64,000 nucleotides of DNA from Corynebacterium auriscanis (lineage in GTDB: Bacteria; Actinomycetota; Actinomycetes; Mycobacteriales; Mycobacteriaceae): contig NZ_CP047046.1 of the NCBI RefSeq assembly GCF_030408435.1, positions 2,214,572-2,278,571 on the forward strand, in the 5' to 3' direction. Positions within the stretch are counted from its first letter, which is position 1, and each line of letters begins with the position of its first letter. This document shows positions 29,246-38,521 of this stretch, in pieces. The notes beneath the pieces are model-generated. The model did not search any database and was not told the DNA's origin. It saw only the letters and a program-made list of their open reading frames with translations. Made by a program: the position numbers and the translations under genes.

Positions 29246-29667
29246 TGCGGGCGATCAACTTCCGGGCCGCGCGGCGGAGTTCGCTGCGGTAGTGGAAGCC
29301 GCCCACATTTGTGTACGGTCTTGTGATGGTCGTTTAAGCGGATAAAAGCACCCAATGGGGTCCGTAATGAGGGAATGACTAACGGACCTTGTCAAACTGA
29401 CTTTTTGCAACCTGTTCAGGCGCTTCGTGTCAAATTTGGCAAAGCCTCAAAGTTGATGAAAAAATCATCGTGTGTCCCACTCAGTACAGAGCATCGGATA
29501 CAAAATCCAGCGCAACGAATTATCCTATAGGAAATGGACACACTTGTCCAGCGATTCCCTACACCCCCACGTGCCACCCGTCAAGCATTTCACCACGGGT
29601 GGTTTTGATTGCGTGTCGGGCTAGCACCGTCTTCCGCGCGACCAACGCAACCCGTAAGCATTTTATT
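29246..29667 (-). promoter_or_regulatory. rpoB upstream region
   Basis: A 422-nt region between the PorA-family gene stop and the rpoB start, with no believable gene. Two perfect minus-strand TTGACA boxes occur at 29428-29433 and 29390-29395, 38 nt apart. Neither has an obvious TAnnnT -10 at the standard distance, so the start point cannot be fixed from sequence. The long leader of about 100-170 nt is typical for rpoB in this group. Confidence 0.4.
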
Positions 29668-30651
29668 CTACGCCCGCTGCTTCTTCCGTCGCCCAGGCCA
29701 CAAGACAACCACGAGCGACGCTGCAGACACAATAGCACCGGCAACCATCAACGCAACTCCCCATTTCTGCGTTTCGCGCTTTCCACTGGTCAGGAGCGCT
29801 TGTGCCAGCATCGCCTGCTCTACGGGTTCATTAGTTTTGCCGTGGAACCGCAGCAGCTCGCCAACCTCTTCTCCTCTATCGGTCAGGTATACGTCGTCGA
29901 TCTTCTCTTCCACACTCACCAACAATCCGGAACGTGGCTCCACCGTGATCTCGCGCCAGCCGCCGTGGGTCAGGTATCCCTTGACCTGTTTCCCATCTTT
30001 CATGAGGGTCGTCTCGTGGCGCACCCCTGGGTATAACTTGGCTACATTGGTCGGTTCAATCGTCTGCCGGAAGACGTATAACTCAGTCTCTCGCCCCTGG
30101 TCATTGGTGCGGTTCACCGTCCCTTGGAACTCGGCGGGAATGGCCTTGCGCAGGGTCTGATCGAAATACGGGTAGCTTTGCTTCTGCGTATCCTGCGGGA
30201 ACTTCGCCCAATATCCTTCGATGGGCGACTCTGTCGGCGGAGTTGCAGGCGTGTCTGCCACCTTGGCATCGCCTTTCGCCTCACCGGTACGCCGGTCCAT
30301 GGTGAAGCTCCACACCTCGGCGCTAAGCAAGCTCTTTAGGTCGTCTGCTACGTCCATGCGCGAACTACTAACTCCCACTCGGGCCGACGCCTCGCTCTCC
30401 GTGGCTGGCTCCCCCAGCAGCAGATTGAACTGTCGATTGACTGGCGCTGTCACGGACTTTGTGGCGTCGGGGCCCTGAAAGCCCGGGCCGACGGTGGCGG
30501 CGGGGTCTTTGAGAAAGAGTGTGGTGGCCGCCAAGGTCAGCGGGACTGGTTTGTCCTTGGAGACCTGCCCGGGCAGCAACCAGCCGGCCACAAATAGAGC
30601 ACAACCGACAAATAGGGTAAAGGCCGCTAGTAACCGAGCTTTCATAGTCAT
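29668..30651 (-). CDS. PorA-family (DUF3068-type) membrane protein
   Basis: 327 residues with an N-terminal hydrophobic helix (LLAAFTLFVGCALFVAGWLL) and a second near the C-terminus (WGVALMVAGAIVSAASLVVVLWP) ending in the basic RRKKQRA. The large middle region should be outside the membrane. This two-anchor layout and the position beside rpoB/rplL fit the actinobacterial family annotated as porin PorA or DUF3068. Pore activity is a family label and not shown here. The start may be the ATG at 30651 or the second ATG two codons on (MTMKARLL). It is downstream of the rplJL terminator and so is separately transcribed. Confidence 0.7.
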   Translation of the reverse strand: MTMKARLLAAFTLFVGCALFVAGWLLPGQVSKDKPVPLTLAATTLFLKDPAATVGPGFQGPDATKSVTAPVNRQFNLLLGEPATESEASARVGVSSSRMDVADDLKSLLSAEVWSFTMDRRTGEAKGDAKVADTPATPPTESPIEGYWAKFPQDTQKQSYPYFDQTLRKAIPAEFQGTVNRTNDQGRETELYVFRQTIEPTNVAKLYPGVRHETTLMKDGKQVKGYLTHGGWREITVEPRSGLLVSVEEKIDDVYLTDRGEEVGELLRFHGKTNEPVEQAMLAQALLTSGKRETQKWGVALMVAGAIVSAASLVVVLWPGRRKKQRA

Positions 30652-30707
30652 GCGCTCTATCGTATGGGTTTATTGGGGCGAACGGGAAAATCCGATAGAA
30701 ATCACAA

Positions 30708-30760
30708 TTAAAAAAACTCCCCTCGGGGTTCGGTACAACCGAACTCACCCGTTGGGGAGT
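30708..30760 (-). terminator. Intrinsic terminator of rplJL
   Basis: Outer stem ACTCCCC (30754-30760 on the minus strand) with GGGGAGT (30716-30722), containing an inner GTTCGG/CCGAAC hairpin and followed by seven T residues on the minus strand. It lies about 60 nt after the rplL stop codon. Confidence 0.9.
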
Positions 30761-30821
30761 CACAAGGTAAGGGAGAGGCTCGGGGGTACCCCCGGTCCGC
30801 ACACTCCTACTCAAGCAGGAT

Positions 30822-31208
30822 TTACTTGAGGGAAACCTTTGCGCCAGCTTCTTCCAGCTTGGTCTTAGCAGCCTCAGCGTCGTCCTTGGAAGCGCCCTCG
30901 AGGATAGCCTTTGGAGCACCCTCAACGAGCTCCTTAGCTTCCTTCAGGCCCAGGCCGGATACGATCTCGCGGACAACCTTAATAACGCCGATCTTCTTAG
31001 CGCCTGCGTCCTCGAGAACGACGTCGAACTCGTCCTTCTCTTCCTCAGCAGCGCCACCAGCAGCGCCTGGAGCAGCAGCAACAGCAGCAACTGGAGCAGC
31101 AGCGGAAACGTCGAAGGTCTCCTCGAACAGCTTGACGAACTCAGAGAGCTCGATCAGGGTCATTTCCTTGAAAGCCTCGATGAGCTCATCGTTGGTGAAC
31201 TTAGCCAT
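30822..31208 (-). CDS. rplL: 50S ribosomal protein L7/L12
   Basis: 128 residues. The N-terminal dimerisation helix ([20 protein letters not shown]), the Ala/Gly-rich hinge ([16 protein letters not shown]) and the C-terminal factor-binding domain ([30 protein letters not shown]) are in order. It forms the ribosomal stalk that recruits translational GTPases such as EF-G. It follows rplJ by 127 nt on the minus strand and ends before a strong terminator. Confidence 0.99.
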   Translation of the reverse strand: MAKFTNDELIEAFKEMTLIELSEFVKLFEETFDVSAAAPVAAVAAAPGAAGGAAEEEKDEFDVVLEDAGAKKIGVIKVVREIVSGLGLKEAKELVEGAPKAILEGASKDDAEAAKTKLEEAGAKVSLK

Positions 31209-31335
31209 GATGGCATCCTTTCATTGGTTTGCCGGCTTTCAATCGGACTGTGCGCGATTGGCTTCGCCGCCGGCGATGTGGTTTTAAACGTTTTGTTGTG
31301 CCACTGCGCACACGTTGGCAGTGGCGGGGAGCTTA

Positions 31336-31848
31336 CTAGTCCTTCTTTTCCTGCAGGGCGCCAGCCAAGCGGGCGACCTGAGATGCAGGAGCGTTGAACA
31401 GACCAGCAGCCTTTGCCAAGGAACCCTGCATGGCACCGGCCAGTTTGGCCAGCGTGGTCTCGCGGTTATCCATGTCTGCCAAGGCCTCAACCTGAGCAGC
31501 AGACAGCGCGTTACCGTCCATGTAGCCACCCTTGATCACGAAGTTCTTGTGATCCTTGCCGAAGTCCTTCATGGCCTTCGCAGCATCCACGGCTTCACCG
31601 TGGACAAATGCGATAGCGGTAGGACCAGTCAGCAGGGACTCATCGAACTCAACGCCGGCTTCACGAGCAGCCAGCTTGATCATGGTGTTCTTGGCGACGG
31701 AGTAGGTGACATCCGCACCCAGTGCACGACGCAGCGTGGTGGTCTCTGCAACGGACAGGCCACGGTACTCAGTCAGCAACGTGGTGTCTGCCTTCGCGAA
31801 ACGCTCCTTGAGCTCTGCCAGTGCAGCGGTGTTCTTCGGGTTAGCCAT
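31336..31848 (-). CDS. rplJ: 50S ribosomal protein L10
   Basis: 170 residues beginning [17 protein letters not shown]. It contains the rRNA-binding N-terminal domain ([33 protein letters not shown]) and the C-terminal helix that carries L7/L12 dimers. L10 usually binds its own mRNA leader and represses the operon, and a structured leader is present here. It is the first gene of rplJ-rplL. Confidence 0.99.
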   Translation of the reverse strand: MANPKNTAALAELKERFAKADTTLLTEYRGLSVAETTTLRRALGADVTYSVAKNTMIKLAAREAGVEFDESLLTGPTAIAFVHGEAVDAAKAMKDFGKDHKNFVIKGGYMDGNALSAAQVEALADMDNRETTLAKLAGAMQGSLAKAAGLFNAPASQVARLAGALQEKKD

Positions 31849-31854
31849 ACTCTC

Positions 31855-32014
31855 GCCTCCTTCCTGATGTTTGCGGTGTACGTCTTTGTACGTAGCACCG
31901 CCGATCTTGGTGAAGGCAACACATCACTAACGACTAAGCGCCCCGTACCCGCAGGGGCACAGGGCGCTTAAGTCCGGTTTCTCCTCGGGATCTTCCGCTT
32001 GGTAGCGGGCCCGC
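31855..32014 (-). ncRNA. Probable L10 leader of the rplJL mRNA
   Basis: The untranslated region before rplJ folds into a strong hairpin: AAGCGCCC (31962-31969 on the minus strand) pairs with GGGGCGCTT (31936-31944). Position and structure fit an autoregulatory L10 leader. The exact boundaries are estimated from the proposed promoter and are not certain. Confidence 0.5.
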
Positions 32015-32020
32015 GCTCGT

Positions 32021-32048
32021 TGTATAAGCGCTATTACAAGGGAACCAA
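32021..32048 (-). promoter_or_regulatory. Candidate rplJL promoter
   Basis: Minus-strand TTGGTT (32043-32048) and TATACA (32021-32026) are 16 nt apart. Transcription from here would give a leader of about 165 nt that includes the hairpin at 31936-31969. Confidence 0.45.
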
Positions 32049-32236
32049 CTTAACGTCACTCGTGTTACCTGCGTGGGCCGTCATCATGAGATGATGAACC
32101 TTCAATCTCGACTAGCCACAGCTTTCGTGCGATTCCCTGGGAACCACACTGCACGGTGGCGCCGAAATGACCGACGGTCTTCGGTGAAAACTTGAACGTT
32201 GATTCAAACTTCCTTGGAGGACATTACACCGGCAGG

Positions 32237-32370
32237 GTGCAGTGCTCCAAATCGCGTTGGACCAGCGCTGGCTTCACCCCGCTGGGCGCCGGCATAACAA
32301 CCGCACCAGCTATCAGGCCGGCAGTGCTCCAAATCGCCTCGACCCCCTGGACACCCCGCTAGGCGCCGGC
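32237..32370. repeat. Degenerate direct duplication between rplJ and the ABC permease
   Basis: The words GCAGTGCTCCAAATCGC and CACCCCGCT-GGCGCCGGCA each occur twice, in the same order, with an offset of about 80 nt (first copy from 32237, second from 32320). The rest of 32049-32432 holds no convincing gene; GACTAAACAGACTAAACACAC follows just after. The origin is unknown. Confidence 0.55.
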
Positions 32371-32432
32371 AGACTAAACAGACTAAACACACTAGGCACT
32401 CGGCCAGCTGCACCTCAACGCAGCATGTCAGC

Positions 32433-34607
32433 CTACGTCCAGCCTTGCTCCTCGCCCTCGTCCTCATACACCGCTTCCGCGCGTCGCTCCTCGGCCAGTT
32501 CGCGTTCTAGGTCTGCTTGCAACATCGCCAGCTTCATCTCACGCATATTGCGGGCCGCCATGAGGAAGAACAATCCGCCACCCAGCAGCGCCATCAGTCC
32601 CACGCCCATGGTGAATCCGCCGCCGAACCCACCGGCAGTCAAGCTGCTCGCCAGTTGTTGGATCTTCGACTGATCCTGCTTTGCGGCGTTCGCGGAGCCG
32701 CCGTCTGCACCGCCTGCTGCCTGGTTTTCGTTACCTTCACCGTGCTTACCGCTGAAGCCTAGGGCCTTGATGCCACCGGCTTGGTCTCCTGTTCCCTCGA
32801 CGCCGTCCCCCGCCAGCACGTCCTCAGCCGCCATTTCAAGGAGATCATCGGCGCCCTTCGCACCGTCCTCACCAACGCCTGCATCACCGTCGCCGCCACC
32901 CACGGCATTGCCACCTCCAATGTCACCACCTGTATCAACTGCACCGCCACCATTCAGGTCGCCCGCAGCCGCACCGTTCGAGTTGTCGCCACCGGTATTA
33001 CCGCCGGCTGTTTTTTTCTCACCTTCGGCGCCATTTCCACCCCCGGCAGTTCCACCATTAACGTGAGCATCCGGATTCTTGGTCCGGTCAATGATCGCAC
33101 CGGCCACACGATCAGCTTGTTTCTTTCGTTCTTTGTCCTTGGTTGCATCCGCAGCAGCACCGCCCCGGTTATCACCGTGGTTGCGCCGCGCATCGGTGTG
33201 GTCGTCCCCGCGCAGGCTCTCAGTCAGCGCAATGATGTTTTTCACCACCGCCGGTAGATTCTGAGCTAGACGAAGAATATCCACATTCAACTTCTTAAAC
33301 ACGCGGATCAAGCCCTCGACGAGGGTTTCATCATCACGAGTCAATCCCTCGGATCGCGAGTCATCGCCATTGTTTGTGGAGTTACCCTCCCCACGCTCCC
33401 CCTCTTCAGCGCGACCATCGGTACCAGCGCCGTCGTTGCTTTCGCCACCGTTTCCGGATCCACTATTTCCGGTGCCGTCAGCATTCTCAGCATCCGCGCT
33501 GTCCGCGCTCATCCCGTCCGTTGGATCCCCCGCCCCAACATCCGAGTCGGAATTCGGTTGCGCGCTTGCAACCGGCGCGACAATACTCAGCGCACTGCGC
33601 CCCTCCCGAACAGTCTGGGCATCCCCTGCCTCCCCCGCATCCCTCCCACTCGGTGAACCCGGGACAACCGGACCAATGAATGCCCCACCGGCAAGCAGCA
33701 TCACTGCAGCAACGCTACCGGCCACCCGCGTACGTAGCGTTTTCTGGCGAGGTCGGGCAGCGCGTGGCGTCGAAAATAAAGAACGTACCGACGACCCAAA
33801 AAAAGCCAGCAAAAAGCAAGCCGTGACAACCAGAACAATCGTCGCCCCAGTGGGGATATCCCAAGCCCACGACAGGTACACGCCCACCACAGAGGCCACG
33901 GCACCAATCGCGGCAGAAAGCACCATCATCACGGGCAAGCGATCAGTGACGAGGCGCGCGGTAGCGGCGGGAGTGACGAGCAGCGCCAGAACCAAAATAT
34001 TGCCCACGGTACGGACGGACATCACCACGGCCGCGGTGACCGCCAAGTACAACAGCAGGTCGAAAGCAAAAACACGAATATTCTGGGCAGCGGCCGTTTC
34101 GCGATCCAAGCTGACCGCGATCAGCTGATTATGGAACACCGTGAGCAACACCAAAACCGCTGCGCCCACGACGGCTACCATAACGATGTCCTCCGTAGCG
34201 ACACCCGTGATGGAACCGAACAGGAAACTCGTGAGCGAAGCGGTATAACCCTGCACCTTCGAAATCACCACCAGGCCGGCAGCGAACGCGGCCGCGAAGA
34301 AAATACCGATGATCGTGTCCTCTTTGATGCGACGGCGCTGCGAGAACACGGCGATGAGCACCGCCACAACAATGCCCGCCACTGCCCCACCCACAACCAC
34401 GGAGGACTGCAAGGCAAAGGCGATGGCCAAACCGGGGAAAACGGCGTGCGCGACAGCATCGCCGATGAAAGCCATTCCGCGCAGAACCACGTGTGCGCCG
34501 ACCACGCCGCACACCATGGCGCTCAGCACCGCTACCAGCAGCGCCTTCGGCAAGAAGGCCAAGGCGGGATTCGTCAGGTCCTGGAAAAACTGCGTCAGGG
34601 AGATCAC
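32433..34607 (-). CDS. Metal-type ABC permease with long C-terminal extension (anchored-repeat ABC system)
   Basis: 724 residues, more than twice the size of a normal ZnuB/MntB permease. Residues 1-290 are a classic Mn/Zn permease (MISLTQFFQDLTN, VVLRGMAFIGDAVAHAVFPG, then about eight further hydrophobic segments). After another hydrophobic segment near residues 295-315 come about 340 residues of Gly/Asp/Asn/Ala-rich, acidic, probably disordered sequence. A final membrane helix follows at about 660-682 (FTMGVGLMALLGGGLFFLM), then an acidic cytosolic tail. The layout matches the permease of the actinobacterial anchored-repeat-type ABC transporter (TIGRFAM anch_rpt_perm, from memory), though the extension seems unusually long. 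It overlaps the ATPase gene by 4 nt and is the last gene of the five-gene operon. Confidence 0.8.
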   Translation of the reverse strand: MISLTQFFQDLTNPALAFLPKALLVAVLSAMVCGVVGAHVVLRGMAFIGDAVAHAVFPGLAIAFALQSSVVVGGAVAGIVVAVLIAVFSQRRRIKEDTIIGIFFAAAFAAGLVVISKVQGYTASLTSFLFGSITGVATEDIVMVAVVGAAVLVLLTVFHNQLIAVSLDRETAAAQNIRVFAFDLLLYLAVTAAVVMSVRTVGNILVLALLVTPAATARLVTDRLPVMMVLSAAIGAVASVVGVYLSWAWDIPTGATIVLVVTACFLLAFFGSSVRSLFSTPRAARPRQKTLRTRVAGSVAAVMLLAGGAFIGPVVPGSPSGRDAGEAGDAQTVREGRSALSIVAPVASAQPNSDSDVGAGDPTDGMSADSADAENADGTGNSGSGNGGESNDGAGTDGRAEEGERGEGNSTNNGDDSRSEGLTRDDETLVEGLIRVFKKLNVDILRLAQNLPAVVKNIIALTESLRGDDHTDARRNHGDNRGGAAADATKDKERKKQADRVAGAIIDRTKNPDAHVNGGTAGGGNGAEGEKKTAGGNTGGDNSNGAAAGDLNGGGAVDTGGDIGGGNAVGGGDGDAGVGEDGAKGADDLLEMAAEDVLAGDGVEGTGDQAGGIKALGFSGKHGEGNENQAAGGADGGSANAAKQDQSKIQQLASSLTAGGFGGGFTMGVGLMALLGGGLFFLMAARNMREMKLAMLQADLERELAEERRAEAVYEDEGEEQGWT

Positions 34608-35590
34608 GCTTTAGCTCCTTCGTAGTTGAGGTGGGCGGGGTGCACATCCGCACCGTTTCCTGGGGTTTCTTTATTCTCGACGCCACGCTGCAGCCCCAGG
34701 GAGCTCAACAATGGGCTATCGGATCGCACGCCGAAGGTGCGCGTCCATGGTTCGGGATCGTTCAGCTCCACCGGAGCGCCAGTGGCGATCACGGAGCCGT
34801 TGAGCAACGTGATGCGGTCGCAGATGTGGACGGCCTGAGGCAAATCGTGCGTGATCATCAACGTGGACATGCCCTGGTCCTGGTGTAGTTGTGCAAGCAC
34901 ATCGCAGAGCAACTCGATGCTGGGGAAGTCCATTCCGGTGAATGGTTCATCCAGCAGCAGTAGTGAGGGTTTGGTGGCCAGTGCGCGGGCGACCAGCACG
35001 CGCTGCCGCTGGCCTCCGGACAGTTGGCCAATCGGACGATCGGCGAGGTCCGCAAGATGCACCCGATCCAGAGCTTCAGCAGCTGCGCGATGATCGGCAA
35101 CGGAGGCGCGGCGGAACAACCCGCGTTTGCCAGTCTGGCCGTTGAGCACGCAGTTATACACGCTGATGGGGTAATCCCAGGCGAACTCGTGGCGCTGGGG
35201 CACGTACCCGATCTGGGCACGGGCCGCCCGGCCGGAGAGCATCGGAGCGTTGAGGGCTGGCTGGGCGGTTGGGCCGGCTAAGGCAGCGTGGTTGGTCTGA
35301 GTAGCGTGATTGGTTTGAGCAGGGTGGTCACCCTGAGCAGCAACCCGTGCACCCGCCGCAACCTCGACTGTTCCCGCCTTGCGCGGGATCAACCCCAACA
35401 CAGCACGCAGCAGCGTAGTTTTGCCCGCACCATTCGGCCCCAGCAATCCCATGAGCTCGCCACCACGGACCTCAAGATTTATTCCGTGCAGTACGTCGCG
35501 CCCCGCTAGGCGTACGTCCATGTCCCGGATCCGAAGAATAGGCTCCCCGCCAGGGGCGACATGCCCTGAATCGTCTTCGTTATTAGTCAT
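34604..35590 (-). CDS. ATP-binding subunit of the anchored-repeat ABC transporter
   Basis: 328 residues when started at ATG 35590, which has GGAGG six bases upstream; longer frames lack this. Walker A LLGPNGAGKTT, signature LSGGQRQRV and Walker B LLLLDEP are intact, and the closest type is the Mn/Zn importer ATPase. A low-complexity insert lies after Walker A, where HATQTNHAAL-type repeats precede RAQIGYVPQR (the Q-loop). The gene overlaps the preceding surface-protein gene by 8 nt and the permease gene by 4 nt. It drives uptake through the permease encoded next to it. Confidence 0.88.
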   Translation of the reverse strand: MTNNEDDSGHVAPGGEPILRIRDMDVRLAGRDVLHGINLEVRGGELMGLLGPNGAGKTTLLRAVLGLIPRKAGTVEVAAGARVAAQGDHPAQTNHATQTNHAALAGPTAQPALNAPMLSGRAARAQIGYVPQRHEFAWDYPISVYNCVLNGQTGKRGLFRRASVADHRAAAEALDRVHLADLADRPIGQLSGGQRQRVLVARALATKPSLLLLDEPFTGMDFPSIELLCDVLAQLHQDQGMSTLMITHDLPQAVHICDRITLLNGSVIATGAPVELNDPEPWTRTFGVRSDSPLLSSLGLQRGVENKETPGNGADVHPAHLNYEGAKA

Positions 35591-36836
35591 TGTCATCCTC
35601 CCCGTCGACAGGATTGCCCTCGCGGCCGTGTTCTGCCCGCTGGCCGCGGGCCTCCCGGGCCTCCCGCGCCTCCCGGGCCGCACGCAGTTCCCGCAACTGA
35701 TCTTCCGCCTCCCGGCGCGCGGAACGGCCTGAGCGCATCATCACCAAGCCCCCGATGACCATGAGTGCCAGCAGACCGCCAACTCCCACCAGCACCCACA
35801 CCACGGGATCAATACCTTCGGACTGTTCGGACGATTCCCCAGCCGCGGAATTCCCTGCGGTATCCGCCGAGTGAGAGTTTCCGCCCTGGGAGGAATTGGA
35901 ATCAGCGCCCGGCGTGGCGTCGTCGGCAGAGGCCACCGTAGGAACCTGGCCTTGCCAACCGGCACTGAGCGCCTCCTGCGCGTCCACTCCCACCGCGAAT
36001 GTCACCACCTTGGTGCCGGAGACATCCTTGCCATCGCTAGTTTTCGCGTTAATTCCCAGTGCCACGCGGTGCACACCCGGCTCGGTGAAAACCCAGTTGG
36101 CGTGCGCGTGCGTGTTGAGGTCCACGAACATCCCCTGCGGCATGGGTTCGGCAGTGTTGAAGATTTTCTGGGGTTTTGCGAAGCCACCCGATTGCAGGAA
36201 CATCGTCAACTGGCCCGGCCCTTGATGGCCCAGCAACTGCATGGTCACACCCCGGCTCACGCCCTTGACCAGCGCAGGAGATTGCGTGTTCCAACCTAGC
36301 CACGGCACACCCTGCTTTTCGGTCTGTGGCAGCACGTACACCTGCTGGCCGGCGCGCGCACCCGTGAAGTCGTAGTCCCCACCGTCCGGCAATTGCTGCT
36401 TGGAGTTATCCCCAACCACAAATGCCACGTCCTCAAGGTGGCGCCACACGGGTTGTTCCTGCGCATCGTCGCGCAGCATCATCGTCATCCCGCCCTCGGT
36501 CTTGCTATCCAGGCGCACGCCCAAATCCGCGTGCCCCTTGGTAAACGCATGTTTTTCTCCCCGCGGGGCGAAGCGCTCGTCGTCTTTCACCGTTTGTTGC
36601 AGTGCTGGGTCGGTGTGGCCATTTTGGTCCGACGCCTCCCCGCCCTGCGCCACCAGCATGGCTCCTGGGGCGCTGGTGGCTGGTGACAACGCGAGTGCTG
36701 GCGAAGCTGCGCTACCCAGTGCACTGCTTAAACCGAGGGCCAGGCAGCCCGCGGCCGCGATCACCTTACGCGGGGTGGGGGTCATCCGTGCAGCTGCAGA
36801 GTTGTTAACCATAGTGTTTCTTTCGTGTCCGTTCAT
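35583..36836 (-). CDS. Membrane-anchored surface protein with the ABC-associated repeat domain
   Basis: 417 residues from ATG 36836; a start at 36812 (MVNNSAAARM), with GAAAGAA upstream, is equally possible. The signal peptide (VIAAAGCLALGLSSALGSAA) is followed by one actinobacterial surface-anchored domain ending HAHANWVFTEPGVHRVALGI, which carries the H-x-H-x-x-W-x-F-x-x-P-G motif shared by three proteins of this operon. A polar linker leads to a membrane helix near residue 345-368 (VVWVLVGVGGLLALMVIGG) and an Arg-rich cytosolic tail. It is anchored by this helix and not by a sortase signal. It lies between the substrate-binding and ATPase genes. Confidence 0.8.
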   Translation of the reverse strand: MNGHERNTMVNNSAAARMTPTPRKVIAAAGCLALGLSSALGSAASPALALSPATSAPGAMLVAQGGEASDQNGHTDPALQQTVKDDERFAPRGEKHAFTKGHADLGVRLDSKTEGGMTMMLRDDAQEQPVWRHLEDVAFVVGDNSKQQLPDGGDYDFTGARAGQQVYVLPQTEKQGVPWLGWNTQSPALVKGVSRGVTMQLLGHQGPGQLTMFLQSGGFAKPQKIFNTAEPMPQGMFVDLNTHAHANWVFTEPGVHRVALGINAKTSDGKDVSGTKVVTFAVGVDAQEALSAGWQGQVPTVASADDATPGADSNSSQGGNSHSADTAGNSAAGESSEQSEGIDPVVWVLVGVGGLLALMVIGGLVMMRSGRSARREAEDQLRELRAAREAREAREARGQRAEHGREGNPVDGEDDND

Positions 36837-36883
36837 CGTGTGTGTTTTTGTCCCGCCACGTCGTCAGCTGGGGCGTGTGCGCG

Positions 36884-38521
36884 TTACTTGCCACTCAAAC
36901 AGGTGGTGAAATTGTCCGCGTTTGCCCGCATGAGCTGTTCGTAACTGGCCACCTGTGGGTCGAATGCATCGCCGCGGATCGTGCAGACCTGCACTCCGAG
37001 GTTCTCCGCAATCTGTTTGAGGTCCCGCGCCTGCCCTGCCAGGGACGGTTCTAGGAACACGGCGGGAACGTTGAGCCCTTCCAAGGTGCGGGTTAGCGCG
37101 ATCACATCGCGTGCGCTGGGTTCCACGGCTGGGTTGGGGGAAATAAATCCGCCGATCTTCATCCCGTAGGCGTCCGCCAGATAGGCGTATCCGTCGTGGG
37201 CGGTCACCAGGTGCCGGTGTTGTTTGGGCACGGTGTCCACCGCACGTTGCATGTCTTGATCTAACCGGCGCAGGCGAGCTAGGTAGTCATCGGTGTTGCG
37301 CCGATATTCCCGTGTTCCGCCTGGGTCCACGGCAATGAGCTCATCGCGAATGACCTTGACCATCGCCATTGCGTTTCGCACGTTGTGCCACAGGTGCGGA
37401 TCCAACTCGCCATGCACGTGTTTGCCCAGCACGGCCTGCGGCAGCATGTATGTTTCCGATCCTGGGTTGCCCAAGAACCGAAATGCGGGTGATGGTGGAA
37501 TCTGCTGCAGCGCCTTTGCTGGCACTACCACCACTGCTCTATCGGCGGGGGTATCCTTTCGATCGTCGCGCAGACTGATTGACTTTTTATCCACACCCAC
37601 AGCCACATCGACATGTCCATGGTCCAGGAACTCGGGTTCTTTGCCCTCAGGAACGCTGGACCGGGCCGCTTCTTCGGGTGGCACTCCCACCGCGAAGGTC
37701 ACGGTCTGTTCGGCCACGCGCTGTGGGAGTTGTCCCGCAGCCGTGATGGCCGAGGCTTCGAAGTGCACGCGGTATACACCTGGCTTGTTGAAAGCCCAGC
37801 TCATGTGTGTATGTGCATCCACGGGCAACGTGGTGGAATCCCCCTCGTACCCGCGGGCGGCATTGAACCCATCGGCGGAGTTGAAGAAGATTTCCGGAGT
37901 GCCGAACGTGCCGGTGACATACGCGGCCGCATCACCTGGCCCTTCCACGTTAGTGACGGCCAGCTGGACTTCCCCATCGGATCCGGTCGAACCGATGGAG
38001 ATTGACCGCAAGCCCAACCACACGGTATCCAACGCGAGGTTTTCTACCAACGGGATGACGGTGGCACCGCGGGTAGTTGCTTCTTCCGCAACGGGGACCA
38101 CTGGGGTTCCAGGTAGCGAGCTTTTGTGCAGCGCCCGCAGCACCGGCTGGGGTTCAAGCAACAAACCGTTGCTGAACGCCACATCTGCGTTGGCAATATT
38201 GCGTACATCGCGCAGCGTTAGCTCGTGGGTATGCGGATCCGCGTTTGATGGGATCAGGCCCGTGACCCGAGCGCGGGTGCCCGCGACATTGCGGGCCAGG
38301 TCGGTCACTATCGGCGTGGTGGTGACCACGTCGACGATTCCGTCGTCCCGTGAAGGCACTCCGGCCAGCGTGTCAGCACCGCCGGCTGAACCTCGTGTTG
38401 TGCCGTTCATAGCCGCCGGCGAGGATGCACATGCGGACGTCAACCACACGGCCCCGACTACCACCGCAGCGCCTATAACCCTGCGGTAGGCGCGCAAGGA
38501 TGTGGACTTAACGGCGTGCAT
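36884..38521 (-). CDS. Metal substrate-binding lipoprotein with an inserted surface domain
   Basis: 545 residues from ATG 38521. This start gives a lipoprotein signal (RVIGAAVVVGAVWLTSAC, lipobox LTSAC) and overlaps the upstream gene end by 14 nt. The two lobes are of ZnuA/MntA type with metal-ligand candidates in NADPHTHE, DPHLWHNV and TAHDGYAYL. Between the lobes, about residues 165-320, sits an inserted copy of the surface-anchored domain with HTHMSWAFNKPGVYRVHFEA. This matches the substrate-binding component of the anchored-repeat ABC family (anch_rpt_subst). The likely cargo is Zn or Mn; the ligand set cannot separate the two. Confidence 0.82.
   Translation of the reverse strand: MHAVKSTSLRAYRRVIGAAVVVGAVWLTSACASSPAAMNGTTRGSAGGADTLAGVPSRDDGIVDVVTTTPIVTDLARNVAGTRARVTGLIPSNADPHTHELTLRDVRNIANADVAFSNGLLLEPQPVLRALHKSSLPGTPVVPVAEEATTRGATVIPLVENLALDTVWLGLRSISIGSTGSDGEVQLAVTNVEGPGDAAAYVTGTFGTPEIFFNSADGFNAARGYEGDSTTLPVDAHTHMSWAFNKPGVYRVHFEASAITAAGQLPQRVAEQTVTFAVGVPPEEAARSSVPEGKEPEFLDHGHVDVAVGVDKKSISLRDDRKDTPADRAVVVVPAKALQQIPPSPAFRFLGNPGSETYMLPQAVLGKHVHGELDPHLWHNVRNAMAMVKVIRDELIAVDPGGTREYRRNTDDYLARLRRLDQDMQRAVDTVPKQHRHLVTAHDGYAYLADAYGMKIGGFISPNPAVEPSARDVIALTRTLEGLNVPAVFLEPSLAGQARDLKQIAENLGVQVCTIRGDAFDPQVASYEQLMRANADNFTTCLSGK

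Noticed and set aside
27095..29326. 743-codon open frame antisense to rpoB
   Set aside because: It is the complement of the rpoB reading frame; the strong codon bias of rpoB keeps the opposite frame open. It has no family resemblance and no ribosome-binding site.
30781..30794. Perfect palindrome CGGGGGTACCCCCG after rplL
   Set aside because: No T-run follows on the minus strand, and a much better terminator lies just beyond at 30708-30760; left as a curiosity.
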